A stretch of 64,000 nt of DNA. Origin: Richelia sp. CSU_2_1. Lineage in GTDB: Bacteria > Cyanobacteriota > Cyanobacteriia > Cyanobacteriales > Microcoleaceae. This document shows, piece after piece, positions 8,779-16,101 of the stretch (positions are counted from its first letter, which is position 1; the number at the start of each line of letters is the position of its first letter). The notes beneath the pieces were generated by a model. That model was not told the origin of the DNA. It worked only from the letters and a program-made list of their open reading frames with translations, and did not search any database. Both the position numbers and the translations under genes were made by a program. Location: positions 1 to 64,000 of the forward strand of contig JAAUPF010000012.1 of assembly GCA_012034575.1 (NCBI GenBank), given 5' to 3'.

Positions 8779-9444
8779 CTACTTCGACAATTCAGTATTG
8801 AGTTCGTTGACGGCACGGCGTTTTAGCGGTACTGATTCATCTCTGGGAAGCAAATCAAACACTTTTCTAAAAGCATCGTCTACTCGTTCAAACGGCACCT
8901 GTCCTTTAGCATTAAAAACCACTTTTCCCGATCGATCTAAAATCACAGTTTGAGGTACGAAACCTTCGTAATAATGGCTCGGTTCCTTGGGATCTGGCGA
9001 AGGCGTATTGGGGAAAGAGTCGATCGTCAGCGGTATGAAACTGGCGGCGCGACCGTAAAATTGTTGCAGTTGAGAAACGACAGTAGCGTACTGCTTGCAA
9101 TCGCTGCTATCGTCGGTATAAAATATTAGCAAAACTGGTTTCTCGCGCTGCAAAGCATCCGCGATCGTGGACTTAGGAGGAACTAGGGAACCGTTGCCGC
9201 CGTAGAGAGCAAAAATAGTTCCGTCGTAGCGATCGTCCGTGAGAGTTGCTAGGGCTGGAGGTACGTTGATTAGCAGGATCGAGCTAAGGGCGATCGCTAC
9301 CGCAAACGCGCACGTGAAAATACCGATCGATCGGATTGGGGCTAGCAAGATTTGCCACCAGCGCCGGCCAGAAGCAGCAGTAAAAGAAGCAGCAGTAAAA
9401 GAAGCAGCAGTAAAAATTGAATTTTGGTACTTGGAAAATATCAT
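8779..9444 (-). CDS. Thylakoid thioredoxin-like protein (photosystem I accumulation factor-like)
   Basis: After a cytosolic head and one membrane segment ('IGIFTCAFAVAIALSSILLI') comes a lumenal-type thioredoxin fold: 'KPVLLIFYTDDSSDCKQYATVV' then 'FVPQTVILDRSGKVVFNAKG' with the cis-proline. Only one cysteine remains where CxxC would be, so it is unlikely to be a dithiol oxidoreductase. The sequence style (LTDDRYDGTIFALYGGNGSLVPP) matches what I recall of the cyanobacterial family linked to photosystem I accumulation (slr1796-like); this is recognition from memory. I chose the ATG at 9444 over the upstream TTG at 9480. The head contains a 15-bp unit repeated three times (about 9377-9417), translated as FTAAS x3. 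Confidence 0.7.
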   Translation of the reverse strand: MIFSKYQNSIFTAASFTAASFTAASGRRWWQILLAPIRSIGIFTCAFAVAIALSSILLINVPPALATLTDDRYDGTIFALYGGNGSLVPPKSTIADALQREKPVLLIFYTDDSSDCKQYATVVSQLQQFYGRAASFIPLTIDSFPNTPSPDPKEPSHYYEGFVPQTVILDRSGKVVFNAKGQVPFERVDDAFRKVFDLLPRDESVPLKRRAVNELNTELSK

Positions 9445-9480
9445 AGGTTGTTTGCAGTTGCGGTAAGCTGGCGAAATCAA

Positions 9481-9928
9481 TTGTCAAAACTTTACCGATC
9501 TTACCAGCAAAGGCAGGCAAATACTGTGAAGTAGGTTAAAGTAGTTCTCGACAGACTATTTTAATTTGTTTTTAGTTGCGATCGCTATTACGAATCAGAT
9601 CGGAGCGGGTTAAATCCACGCGAATAACATTCAAATCAGCTTTCGGGCACCAGTCCGACAGGCCTATGTGTTTTCTGACACTTACCGACAGTACCGCGCC
9701 CCTGCTAGTATTTTGTTCGATCGGCCTGAGATCTTCCACCAGTCTCAATAAAGCTGTAGGGCCGGGTTTTTCAACAGTCTTAAAAGGCAAAAACAGGTCG
9801 ATCGACCCGCCCGCACCCACTCAAAAACCCATTGTTGACATTGGCATAACATCTCAAATCAGCTTGATTTGATATCAACTCATAATTTAGAAGTAGCAGC
9901 TAGAAACTAACCACACGGAACAGACATC
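9481..9928. other. Intergenic region upstream of uppP
   Basis: Two overlapping open frames occur here on opposite strands (9576-9872 plus; 9572-9820 minus), but neither resembles a protein and part of their length is the palindromic repeat at 9759-9820. I see no supported gene. It must contain the uppP promoter. Confidence 0.5.
9759..9820. repeat. Palindromic dispersed repeat GGGCCGGGTTTTTCAAC... copy 1
   Basis: Matches 14847-14903 closely over about 57 bp: G(G/C)CGG(G/A)TTTTTCAACA, TCTnAAAAGGCA, ACAGGT, then CCGCCC. The ends are complementary (GGCGG...CCGCC), so it can form a hairpin. It looks like a small mobile palindrome family. Confidence 0.6.
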
Positions 9929-10834
9929 ATGATGATAGATTTGCTAGATATATTCTTCGCTCAAACACCCGCTGCCGGGATTTCTGAACCCGTTCGGATC
10001 GATCTTTTGCAGGCAATTGTTCTCGGAATCGTACAGGGATTAACTGAATTTTTGCCCATCAGCAGCACCGCTCATTTAAAAGTAGTACCCGTAGCTTTGG
10101 GATGGGGAGATCCCGGCGTAGCATATACTGCTGTGATTCAGTTGGGCAGCATTGTAGCAGTGCTTTGGTATTTCTGGAAAGACTTGACAACTATCATTTT
10201 TGGTGCAGCAGAAGCAGCAGTGAAGCAAAATTATAAATCTCACGAGTTTCAGATGGCAGTAGGAATTGTTTTAGGAACAATACCTATAGTTTTTTTTGGA
10301 CTCTTAATCAAGATATTAATTCCAGATTTTGACAATTCACCGCTGAGAAATTTAAGTTCGATCGCCCTGGCTTCAATTTTCATGTCGCTGCTGTTAGGAA
10401 TCGCAGAAAAAATCGGCACGCGCCACCGCAATTACGAAAAATTAACCGTCAGAGACGGGATTTTAATGGGATTGGCCCAAGCAATGTCGCTGATTCCGGG
10501 ATGTTCGCGATCGGGTTCTACTTTAACCGCCGGATTGTTTATCGGCTTGGAAAGAAGTGTCGCCGCCCGGTTTTCTTTTTTGTTGGGAATTCCGGCGATT
10601 ACGCTAGCTGGATTAATTGAATTAAAAAGTGCTTTGGGAGAAGGAATCGATGGTGCTGGAATAGCAGCTTTGATTGTGGGAACGATTTCGGCATTCATAT
10701 TTTCTTATTTGTCGATCGCCTGGTTGCTCAAATTTCTCCAAACTCAGAATACTTGGATCTTTGTGTGGTATAGATTGGCATTTGGCGTAGCGATTTTAAC
10801 CGCGATCGCGGGTGGTGCATTGCAAAATATCTAA
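9929..10834 (+). CDS. uppP: Undecaprenyl-diphosphate phosphatase (UppP/BacA)
   Basis: Integral membrane enzyme that recycles the C55-PP lipid carrier to C55-P for peptidoglycan and other envelope polymers. Both signature loops are present: 'GIVQGLTEFLPISSTAHL' near residue 35 and 'IPGCSRSGSTLTAGLFIGL' near residue 190. About eight hydrophobic segments follow, and 301 residues is close to family length. The ATG at 9929 is the first of two in a row. It is monocistronic here, convergent with the ABC ATPase gene, with a palindromic repeat (10887-10907) between them. Confidence 0.95.
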   Translation: MMIDLLDIFFAQTPAAGISEPVRIDLLQAIVLGIVQGLTEFLPISSTAHLKVVPVALGWGDPGVAYTAVIQLGSIVAVLWYFWKDLTTIIFGAAEAAVKQNYKSHEFQMAVGIVLGTIPIVFFGLLIKILIPDFDNSPLRNLSSIALASIFMSLLLGIAEKIGTRHRNYEKLTVRDGILMGLAQAMSLIPGCSRSGSTLTAGLFIGLERSVAARFSFLLGIPAITLAGLIELKSALGEGIDGAGIAALIVGTISAFIFSYLSIAWLLKFLQTQNTWIFVWYRLAFGVAILTAIAGGALQNI

Positions 10835-10886
10835 CACGGGACTTGCCCTACTTACAGTAGATTTCACGTCAGTTGAGGAGTCCCCA

Positions 10887-10907
10887 GGACACGGCACTGC
10901 CGTGTCC
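10887..10907. repeat. Palindrome GGACACGGCA-N-TGCCGTGTCC, copy 1
   Basis: A perfect 10-1-10 inverted repeat between convergent uppP and znuC; it may also act as a terminator. A second copy lies at 36480-36500, again followed by CTAC. Confidence 0.7.
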
Positions 10908-10960
10908 CTACGGTAAATATTTAAGGTACGCGCTGCCCGCCTTAATCATACTAATCAATC

Positions 10961-11680
10961 TCAGGCAGAAACTAAACTTAAATCGTATCCGTAAGCTTTC
11001 TGAATATTAGCAGCAGTCAGCACTTCTTTGCAGGAACCGATCGCAATTAACTGCTTGTTTAGCAACAATAAATTATCGTACTGTTTTAAAGTTTCCCCTA
11101 AATCGTGACTGATTACTAACAAAGTTTTATTTTCCGATTTTAGTTCGGCAAAAACATCAAAAATAATCTCTTCGGTAGCTCGATCGATCGCGTTAAAAGG
11201 CTCATCAAAAAAGAATAAATCTGCTTGTTGGGCGATAGACCTTGCTAAGAAAATTCGCTGCTGCTGTCCCCCAGAAAGTTCGCCAATTTGCCTGTCCCGC
11301 AATTCCCACATTCCCACTCGCTGCAAAGCTGCTGCTACCAATTCTCGCGACTGGCGGGAAGGATTGCGAAACCAACCGGTTTGGACAGTTCGCGCCATCA
11401 TCACCGCATTCCATACCGTAATCGGATAATCCCAGTCTATTTGCGATCGCTGCGGCACGTAAGCCACTCGTTTTAACTGTTCCTTCAGCAACTTTCCCCG
11501 ATACTTCACCATTCCCCGACAAGTCGGTATCAACCCCAGCATCGCTTTCATCATCGTGCTCTTCCCCGCACCGTTGGGGCCCAACACCCCCGTCAACTGT
11601 CCCGAATCCAAACAGAAATTTATGCTGGAAAGAGCCCCAATCCCTCGGTAGTTGACGGTCAAGTCTTGAACTTCTAACAT
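10961..11680 (-). CDS. znuC: Zinc/manganese ABC transporter ATP-binding protein
   Basis: ATPase subunit of a metal-type ABC importer. Walker A is GPNGAGKST (about residue 36), the signature is LSGGQQQRIFLAR (about 145), Walker B is LFFFDEPFNAID, and the H-loop is VISHD. The overall sequence ('VAYVPQRSQIDWDYPITVWNAVMMAR') is typical of the Zn/Mn (ZnuC/MntA) branch. It is divergent from the substrate-binding protein gene across 92 bp containing a Fur-family-like operator. No permease gene (znuB) is found downstream: the next gene, uppP, is on the other strand. So the permease must be encoded elsewhere or lost. Zinc rather than manganese is inferred from the histidine-rich partner. Confidence 0.88.
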   Translation of the reverse strand: MLEVQDLTVNYRGIGALSSINFCLDSGQLTGVLGPNGAGKSTMMKAMLGLIPTCRGMVKYRGKLLKEQLKRVAYVPQRSQIDWDYPITVWNAVMMARTVQTGWFRNPSRQSRELVAAALQRVGMWELRDRQIGELSGGQQQRIFLARSIAQQADLFFFDEPFNAIDRATEEIIFDVFAELKSENKTLLVISHDLGETLKQYDNLLLLNKQLIAIGSCKEVLTAANIQKAYGYDLSLVSA

Positions 11681-11747
11681 ATTTTAAGATTTTGAAAACG
11701 ATTCTTGTTTGCACAGCCCCTAGAATAGAATAACTCTAAAAAGCAAT

Positions 11748-11760
11748 AACGATTATCGTT
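11748..11760. promoter_or_regulatory. Candidate Zur/Fur-family operator
   Basis: A perfect 6-1-6 palindrome AACGATTATCGTT in the 92-bp divergent gap, 12 bp before the znuA ATG. Its position and A/T-rich ATTATC core suit a Fur-family repressor such as Zur (FurB). Assignment is inferred from context. Confidence 0.5.
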
Positions 11761-11772
11761 CCAAAAGCTAAA

Positions 11773-12873
11773 ATGTTAAAAAATTTATCAGGAAGAACCC
11801 GCAAGTTTTGCGGCGCGACTGCTGTAGCCCTTGGCTTGGGGCTGATTGGCTGCAATTCCAGTCCCCCAGCCAACAACACCGCCAATACCCCAACCGCCAG
11901 CCCCGCAGCAACTCAAACTCAAGCCAGCCCCACCGCTAATTTGCCAAAAGTAGTTGCAACGACGGACGTTATTTGCGACATTACCAAAGAAATTGCTCAA
12001 AGTACGATCGACCCTGTTTGTTTGATTGAACCCGGAGAAGATCCCCATGCCTACCAAACAAAACCCGAAGATAACAAAGCAATTGAAACAGCAAACCTGA
12101 TTTTGTACGCCGGCTACGATCACGAACCCAGCATTATTAAACTCATCAAATCCAGCAGCAACTCCGCACCGAAAATCGCCGTTCACGAACTTGCAGTCCC
12201 CCAACCTTTAATGGGGGAAGCCCACAACCACGAAGGCGAACATGGGGAAGAAAAAAAAGCTGAAGGACAAGACCACCAGCACGCCGAGGGCGAAAAAGTT
12301 CCCGATTCTCATGTTTGGCACAGCGCTCAAAATGGCATCCGCATGGTGGAAACCGTTCGCGATGAATTGAAAAAAATAGCTCCCAACAATGCTGAACTTT
12401 ATACCAGCAATGCTGCTAAGTTAACTGCCGATTTGCAAAAATTGGATGCTTGGATTAAGGAGCAAATTGCTACGATTCCGGCGGAAAAACGCAAGTTAGT
12501 AACTACTCACGATGCCCTGAGTTATTATGCCAATGCCTACGGTTTGGAGGTAGCGGGAGCTTTGAAGGGCGTTACTACCGAGGAACAGCCGACAGCCGGA
12601 AGAATAGCGGAGTTAGTATCAGAAATTAAGGCGGCGGGAGTGCCGACAATTTTTGCAGAAACGACAATTAATCCGAAATTAATGGAGACTGTGGCGAGGG
12701 AAGCAAATGTCAAAATTTCTGACAAGGAACTCTACAGCGACGGTTTGGGCGCTCCGGGAAGTGGCGCTGATACCTATGAAGGGATGCTGAAAATTAATAC
12801 TTGCGCTATTGCTTCGGGCTTGGGCGGTAACTGTACTCCGTTTCCAGAAACAGCAACGCCGAACCCTCAATAA
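11773..12873 (+). CDS. znuA: Zinc ABC transporter substrate-binding lipoprotein (ZnuA)
   Basis: Periplasmic metal-binding subunit of a cluster A-I importer. It starts with a lipoprotein signal (lipobox LIGC at about residue 27) and a Pro/Ala/Thr-rich linker. The metal site histidines are in 'GEDPHAYQ', in 'VPDSHVWHS' after the flexible loop, and in 'VTTHDALSYY', with a final acidic ligand near 'YSDGLG'. The loop at about residues 148-178 is rich in histidine and acidic residues (HNHEGEHGEE...HQHAEGE), a hallmark of zinc-specific members. Two C-terminal cysteines (NTCAIA, GNCTPF) probably form a disulfide. Divergent from znuC and probably co-repressed from the operator between them. Confidence 0.9.
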   Translation: MLKNLSGRTRKFCGATAVALGLGLIGCNSSPPANNTANTPTASPAATQTQASPTANLPKVVATTDVICDITKEIAQSTIDPVCLIEPGEDPHAYQTKPEDNKAIETANLILYAGYDHEPSIIKLIKSSSNSAPKIAVHELAVPQPLMGEAHNHEGEHGEEKKAEGQDHQHAEGEKVPDSHVWHSAQNGIRMVETVRDELKKIAPNNAELYTSNAAKLTADLQKLDAWIKEQIATIPAEKRKLVTTHDALSYYANAYGLEVAGALKGVTTEEQPTAGRIAELVSEIKAAGVPTIFAETTINPKLMETVAREANVKISDKELYSDGLGAPGSGADTYEGMLKINTCAIASGLGGNCTPFPETATPNPQ

Positions 12874-12914
12874 GTAGCTGTAGGGCTTGCTGAATAAGTC
12901 TTTTTGTGGGGATA

Positions 12915-12966
12915 GGCAACAGGCAGCAGGCAACAGGCAACAGGCAACAGGCAGCAGGCAACAGGC
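12915..12966. repeat. STRR, unit GGCAACA/GGCAGCA
   Basis: About seven tandem copies of a 7-bp unit downstream of znuA. The same family recurs inside the guanidine operon at 31395-31480. Confidence 0.85.
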
Positions 12967-13009
12967 ACTCCTGCTAATCGATAATATTGGTAATTGATAC
13001 TTGGTAATT

Positions 13010-13086
13010 ACCGATTACCAATTACCAATTCCCAATTCCCAATTCCCAATTCCCAATTCCCAATTCCCAATTCCCAATTCCCAATT
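13010..13086. repeat. STRR, unit CAATTCC
   Basis: About ten copies of CCAATTC(C) preceded by CAATTAC-type variants, downstream of the DUF7219-like gene. Confidence 0.9.
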
Positions 13087-13100
13087 ACTGAAATTGCATT

Positions 13101-13364
13101 CTATTGAGGCGAATTCTCTTCACCGCTACTCGGAGGTTTTTGCCCGATTCCTAAGTTTTTCTTAGAGGATTTTAAGTCTTTCCACAGCGCTTTGATGTCT
13201 TTGTAGGCTTTCTCAGCGCTAATTTTGCCACCTGTTTCCAAGGAGCAAATATATGTTATTTTTTGGGCAAATTCTTGCAAATTCGCATTAAATGCCAAGT
13301 TTTCAGGCGAAAATTCTCCGTAATAGCGGCTGCGAGGATGTAGAAAATCTTCCCGATCGTTCAT
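13101..13364 (-). CDS. Small conserved cyanobacterial protein (DUF7219-like)
   Basis: An 87-residue soluble protein opening with '[34 protein letters not shown]', a sequence style I recognise as a widely conserved cyanobacterial family of unknown function (I believe DUF7219). It is largely helical, with two cysteine-poor helices and a lysine-rich C-terminal tail. No signal peptide. The ATG at 13364 has GGAAGGGAG upstream, a good ribosome binding site. Function unknown. It precedes no co-oriented gene, and STRRs follow its stop. Confidence 0.75.
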   Translation of the reverse strand: MNDREDFLHPRSRYYGEFSPENLAFNANLQEFAQKITYICSLETGGKISAEKAYKDIKALWKDLKSSKKNLGIGQKPPSSGEENSPQ

Positions 13365-13566
13365 GGCTCCCTTCCTAGTTCGTGTTTGAATAGTGTTTGG
13401 GCGGTTAATCTGCGCGATTTGTACTTGGGATAGTTTGGTGTCGCTTTGCTAACTCGCTTCTATTTTAAGGCGCAATTAGCTTTTGCGCTCTCTGACTGCG
13501 TGTTTGTCTATTAATGTAATTTTAACCTAAAAATGGCTAAACCTTAATCTTTATTTAACTTAATGC

Positions 13567-13601
13567 CCAAAAAATTGGGGGATGCAGAAATTGCATCCCC
13601 C
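13567..13601 (-). terminator. Rho-independent terminator of smtA
   Basis: On the minus strand a perfect 10-bp stem (GGGGGATGCA / TGCATCCCCC) is followed by AATTTTTT, 40 bp after the metallothionein stop codon. Confidence 0.85.
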
Positions 13602-13640
13602 TGTGGATAGATTGATTCGTTTTTTCTTCAATCTCAGCAA

Positions 13641-13808
13641 TTATTTGTTGCAAGTACAGCCGGTGTGGCCGCAGCCGCTACCGTTGGGATGGCCGTCCGC
13701 ACAAGCAGTGGAACAGTAGTATTGACCGCTTTTTTCAATGGCTGAACTGAGGTTGACAACGCACAAGCACGACGAACAGGCACATTTCATTTGGGTGACG
13801 GTGGTCAT
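13641..13808 (-). CDS. smtA: Cyanobacterial metallothionein (SmtA/BmtA family)
   Basis: A 55-residue cysteine- and histidine-rich zinc-sequestering protein. The cysteine pattern is that of the bacterial family: 'MKCACSSCLCVV', 'YYCSTAC' and 'GCGHTGCTCNK', nine or more Cys plus His near the C-terminus, with the GATA-like zinc-finger core. I chose the ATG at 13808 because AGGAGAG lies 8 bp upstream. The longer frame to 13856 would add 16 unrelated residues over the promoter. It is divergent from smtB, with an SmtB-type operator in the promoter spacer, and ends in a strong terminator. Confidence 0.93.
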   Translation of the reverse strand: MTTVTQMKCACSSCLCVVNLSSAIEKSGQYYCSTACADGHPNGSGCGHTGCTCNK

Positions 13809-13849
13809 TTTGCACTCTCCTGGTAGTTTGTTGCATTTATATTTATATA

Positions 13850-13863
13850 TGAACACATATTCA
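13850..13863. promoter_or_regulatory. SmtB operator within the smtA promoter
   Basis: TGAACA-CA-TATTCA is a 6-2-6 imperfect inverted repeat like the known ArsR/SmtB sites. On the smtA strand it lies in the spacer after a consensus -35 TTGACA (plus-strand 13870-13875), 17 bp before a TCATAT -10. Binding would block the promoter; zinc-loaded SmtB would release it. The mechanism is from the family. Confidence 0.8.
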
Positions 13864-13921
13864 GATAAATGTCAAGACAACTGACAAGATCGATCGCAAA
13901 ACCCGTGCCGATCGCACTAAA

Positions 13922-14377
13922 ATGAAAATGATAACCAGAACAAATCGGGAAAGAATGCCACCAAAATCTGCGGTTAACGAAGCTCCAAGCAAACCTCACG
14001 AACACAACGATACACCAACGTGCGATCGACCGCACGTAGCAGACAGTTTCCGAGTGCGCGACATCCAAACACAAGTTTTAAACATTCCCAAAGCGCAGCG
14101 GATGGCAGAATTTTTCAGCCTTTTAGGAGATGCAAACCGCTTGCGACTGCTGTCAGTATTGGCACATCAAGAACTGTGCGTCTGCGATTTAGCAGCAGCA
14201 TTAAACATGAGCGAATCGGCAGTTTCGCACCAGTTGCGAACGCTGCGGGCAATTCGATTGGTCAGCTACCGAAAAAAAGGGCGGCAAGTTTTTTACAGTT
14301 TGCTAGACAGGCACGTTTTGGAACTCTACCAAGTCGTTGCCGAGCATTTAGATGAAGAAGTAGATGCAGAAGATTGA
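13922..14377 (+). CDS. smtB: ArsR/SmtB-family metal-sensing repressor
   Basis: A 151-residue winged-helix repressor. Helix-turn-helix: 'ELCVCDLAAALNMSESAVSHQLRTLRAIRLV' region (about residues 88-117), with the alpha-3N-type cysteine pair CVC. The alpha-5 zinc site is intact as D-x-H...H-x-x-E in 'LLDRHVLELYQVVAEHLDEE'. A histidine/cysteine-bearing N-terminal extension ('EAPSKPHEHNDTPTCDRPH') may also bind metal. It probably represses the divergent smtA and itself from the operator at 13850. The start at 13922 is the first ATG; a later ATG at 13955 is possible. Confidence 0.9.
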   Translation: MKMITRTNRERMPPKSAVNEAPSKPHEHNDTPTCDRPHVADSFRVRDIQTQVLNIPKAQRMAEFFSLLGDANRLRLLSVLAHQELCVCDLAAALNMSESAVSHQLRTLRAIRLVSYRKKGRQVFYSLLDRHVLELYQVVAEHLDEEVDAED

Positions 14378-14413
14378 TATTCCCAATAATATTTTTCTAG
14401 CTATTATTAAAGA

Positions 14414-14446
14414 CAAGATTTTTGAGATAAATCCCCAAAAATCTTG
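14414..14446. terminator. Bidirectional hairpin between smtB and the HMA gene
   Basis: An 11-bp inverted repeat CAAGATTTTTG / CAAAAATCTTG between two convergent genes. It is A/T-rich and lacks a clean U-tract, so terminator function is only probable. Confidence 0.4.
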
Positions 14447-14495
14447 CCTCTCAAATCATCGGGTTTAAGCTTCTAGGAAGTTAAGCTTCAAAAGT

Positions 14496-14696
14496 TTAAG
14501 CTTCAAGAACAGTGTGACCGGTAGCAACAACTGCCTGTTTAATCGATTCTTCCGAGGCAGCAGCTTCCACAGTCACTGTTTTAGCAGCTAAATCCACATT
14601 GATGCTAGCTTCGGGTTCAACAGTTTTAATGGCTTGGGCAATAGTATCCCCGCAGCCGGAACAGACGATCGAGGGAACGTGAAGTTTGAGTGCCAT
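14496..14696 (-). CDS. Heavy-metal-associated (HMA) domain protein, copper chaperone-like
   Basis: A 66-residue Atx1/CopZ-like ferredoxin-fold protein: beta-1 'ALKLHVPSIVCSGCGDTIAQAI' region with the metal motif C-S-G-C, then 'ASINVDLAAKTVTVEA' and 'SIKQAVVATGHTV', as expected for the babbab fold. It probably carries Cu(I) in the cytosol. The canonical MxCxxC is shifted to IVCSGC. I chose the ATG at 14696; the longer frame to 14801 adds unrelated sequence. It sits next to smtA/smtB and znuA, so metal handling is clustered here. Confidence 0.85.
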   Translation of the reverse strand: MALKLHVPSIVCSGCGDTIAQAIKTVEPEASINVDLAAKTVTVEAAASEESIKQAVVATGHTVLEA

Positions 14697-14846
14697 AATC
14701 AAGAGAGACGTTGTAGATGACAACATTGATGATTCTATTCTAAGCACAAAAAAGCATCCGCGCCAAGTTGCTTGCTTTCCGAGAGTCCGCCAGGGATTCA
14801 AACAAAAGCAACAAGCGCGAAAATCGCTACTCTTTTAAGATACAAA

Positions 14847-14903
14847 GGGCGGATTTTTCAACAATCTGAAAAGGCACAGACAGGTTAAATAAACCGCCCC
14901 CAC
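14847..14903. repeat. Palindromic dispersed repeat, copy 2
   Basis: Second copy of the element at 9759-9820: GGCGGATTTTTCAACA at one end and AAACCGCCCC at the other. It lies between the HMA gene and aroF. Confidence 0.6.
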
Positions 14904-14927
14904 TTCAAGCTTGTCAGACTTTCAGAT

Positions 14928-15788
14928 TCACCTAACACTCAACACCTGAGAATTTAAATTAATCTCAGCAACACTGCGTCCAACCGCGGCAGCCACCGGC
15001 CGCAAACTAGCAACCAAATCGACCATAGCATCCAAAGAAAGAGCTTGCCGCGCGTCAGAAACAGATTTTTCCGGTTCCGGGTGACACTCAATAATCAATC
15101 CATCAGCGCCGCAAGCAACCGCAGCTTTAGCCATCGGTGCGACTAATTCCCGCTTGCCGACAGCGTGAGAAGGATCTACAATTATTGGCAAATGAGTTAA
15201 CTGTTTCAGCGCGGCTACTGCACCCAAATCCAACACATTTCGCGTATAATTGTCGAAACTGCGGATGCCTCTTTCGCAGAGAACTACGTCAGGATTTCCG
15301 TGACTCATAATGTATTCGGCGGCCATCATCAATTCTTCAATTGTGGCGGACAAACCGCGTTTTAAAAGCACGGGTTTTCCAGCTTGACCGATGGCTTTTA
15401 AGAGCTCGAAGTTTTGCATATTGCGGCTGCCTATTTGCAGCATATCAGCATAGGTGACAACTGGTTCGATTTGGGCGATCGACATTACCTCCGTCACCAC
15501 CGGCAAACCGTAACGGCGGCTTACATTTGCCAAAATTTCGAGCCCTTCAATTCCCATTCCTTGGAAAGCGTAGGGAGAAGTGCGGGGTTTGTAAACTCCA
15601 CCTCGCAAAGCTTGTATCGGTGCTGCAGATAGTTTTTCGGCGACTGTTTCCATTTGTTCCAAGCTTTCAACGGTACAGGGCCCGCCAACGATTAATAATT
15701 CTGTGCCGCCGACAGAGACTGTTTCTGATAGTTTGACAATCGTCTGATGTTCGGGATGGGATTTGGCTGCGAGTTTGGCATCTAGCAT
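14928..15788 (-). CDS. aroF: 3-deoxy-7-phosphoheptulonate (DAHP) synthase, type I-beta
   Basis: First step of the shikimate pathway: phosphoenolpyruvate plus erythrose 4-phosphate to DAHP. The 286-residue protein has the compact type I-beta TIM barrel: 'VGGPCTVESLEQ', 'LRGGVYKPRTSPYAFQG', 'LLKRGLSATIEELMMAAEYI', 'ERGIRSFDNYTRNVLDL', 'PIIVDPSHAVGKRE' and 'GLIIECHPEPEKSVSD'. The last two carry metal and substrate residues. The ATG at 15788 has AGGAGA upstream; the frame extending to 15905 is translated STRR ([14 protein letters not shown]) and is rejected. No fused ACT or chorismate mutase domain exists for allosteric control. A putative aromatic-leader attenuator lies about 250 bp upstream. 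Confidence 0.94.
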   Translation of the reverse strand: MLDAKLAAKSHPEHQTIVKLSETVSVGGTELLIVGGPCTVESLEQMETVAEKLSAAPIQALRGGVYKPRTSPYAFQGMGIEGLEILANVSRRYGLPVVTEVMSIAQIEPVVTYADMLQIGSRNMQNFELLKAIGQAGKPVLLKRGLSATIEELMMAAEYIMSHGNPDVVLCERGIRSFDNYTRNVLDLGAVAALKQLTHLPIIVDPSHAVGKRELVAPMAKAAVACGADGLIIECHPEPEKSVSDARQALSLDAMVDLVASLRPVAAAVGRSVAEINLNSQVLSVR

Positions 15789-15802
15789 GGGGGTATTCTC
15801 CT

Positions 15803-15852
15803 GATAGTTGACAGTTGATAGTTGATAGTTGACAGTTGACAGTTGACAGTTG
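15803..15852. repeat. STRR (GTTGACA/GTTGATA) in the aroF leader
   Basis: Seven or so tandem heptamers directly upstream of the aroF ribosome binding site. They are followed by an ATCTGCGTT-type repeat (about 15856-15902) and by GTTTTGA / AAAACTC repeats in inverted orientation (15966-16022). All this lies between the attenuator and the gene. Confidence 0.85.
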
Positions 15853-16043
15853 ATGAAATCAATCTGCGTTGATCTGCGTTTATCTGCCTTTATCTGCGGT
15901 TGCAAGTTGACTGTTGTTTGGGAGTAGGGACGAAAGTGGAGGGGATGCCCCCGTTTTCGGCCTGAGTTTTGAGTTTTTAATTAAGAACAGTCTTTAACTC
16001 AAAACTCAAAACTCAAAACTCCAAACTCCCTTAAGTTGGTTGC

Positions 16044-16074
16044 AAAAAAAAACCGGAACTTTTAAGAGTTCCGG
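16044..16074 (-). terminator. Rho-independent terminator (attenuator stem)
   Basis: On the minus strand CCGGAACU - CUUAAA - AGUUCCGG forms a perfect 8-bp stem followed by nine U residues (16052-16044). It lies 28 nt after the leader peptide stop codon. Confidence 0.85.
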
Positions 16075-16101
16075 GTTTGTGCGAAAAGACAGCGCGACAA
16101 T

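Noticed and set aside
9572-9872. Overlapping open frames on both strands
   Set aside because: No recognisable protein on either strand, and part of the length is a dispersed repeat.
14760-14820. tRNA-like 3' end (CCGCCAGGGATTCAAAC)
   Set aside because: No acceptor, D or anticodon arm could be folded around it.
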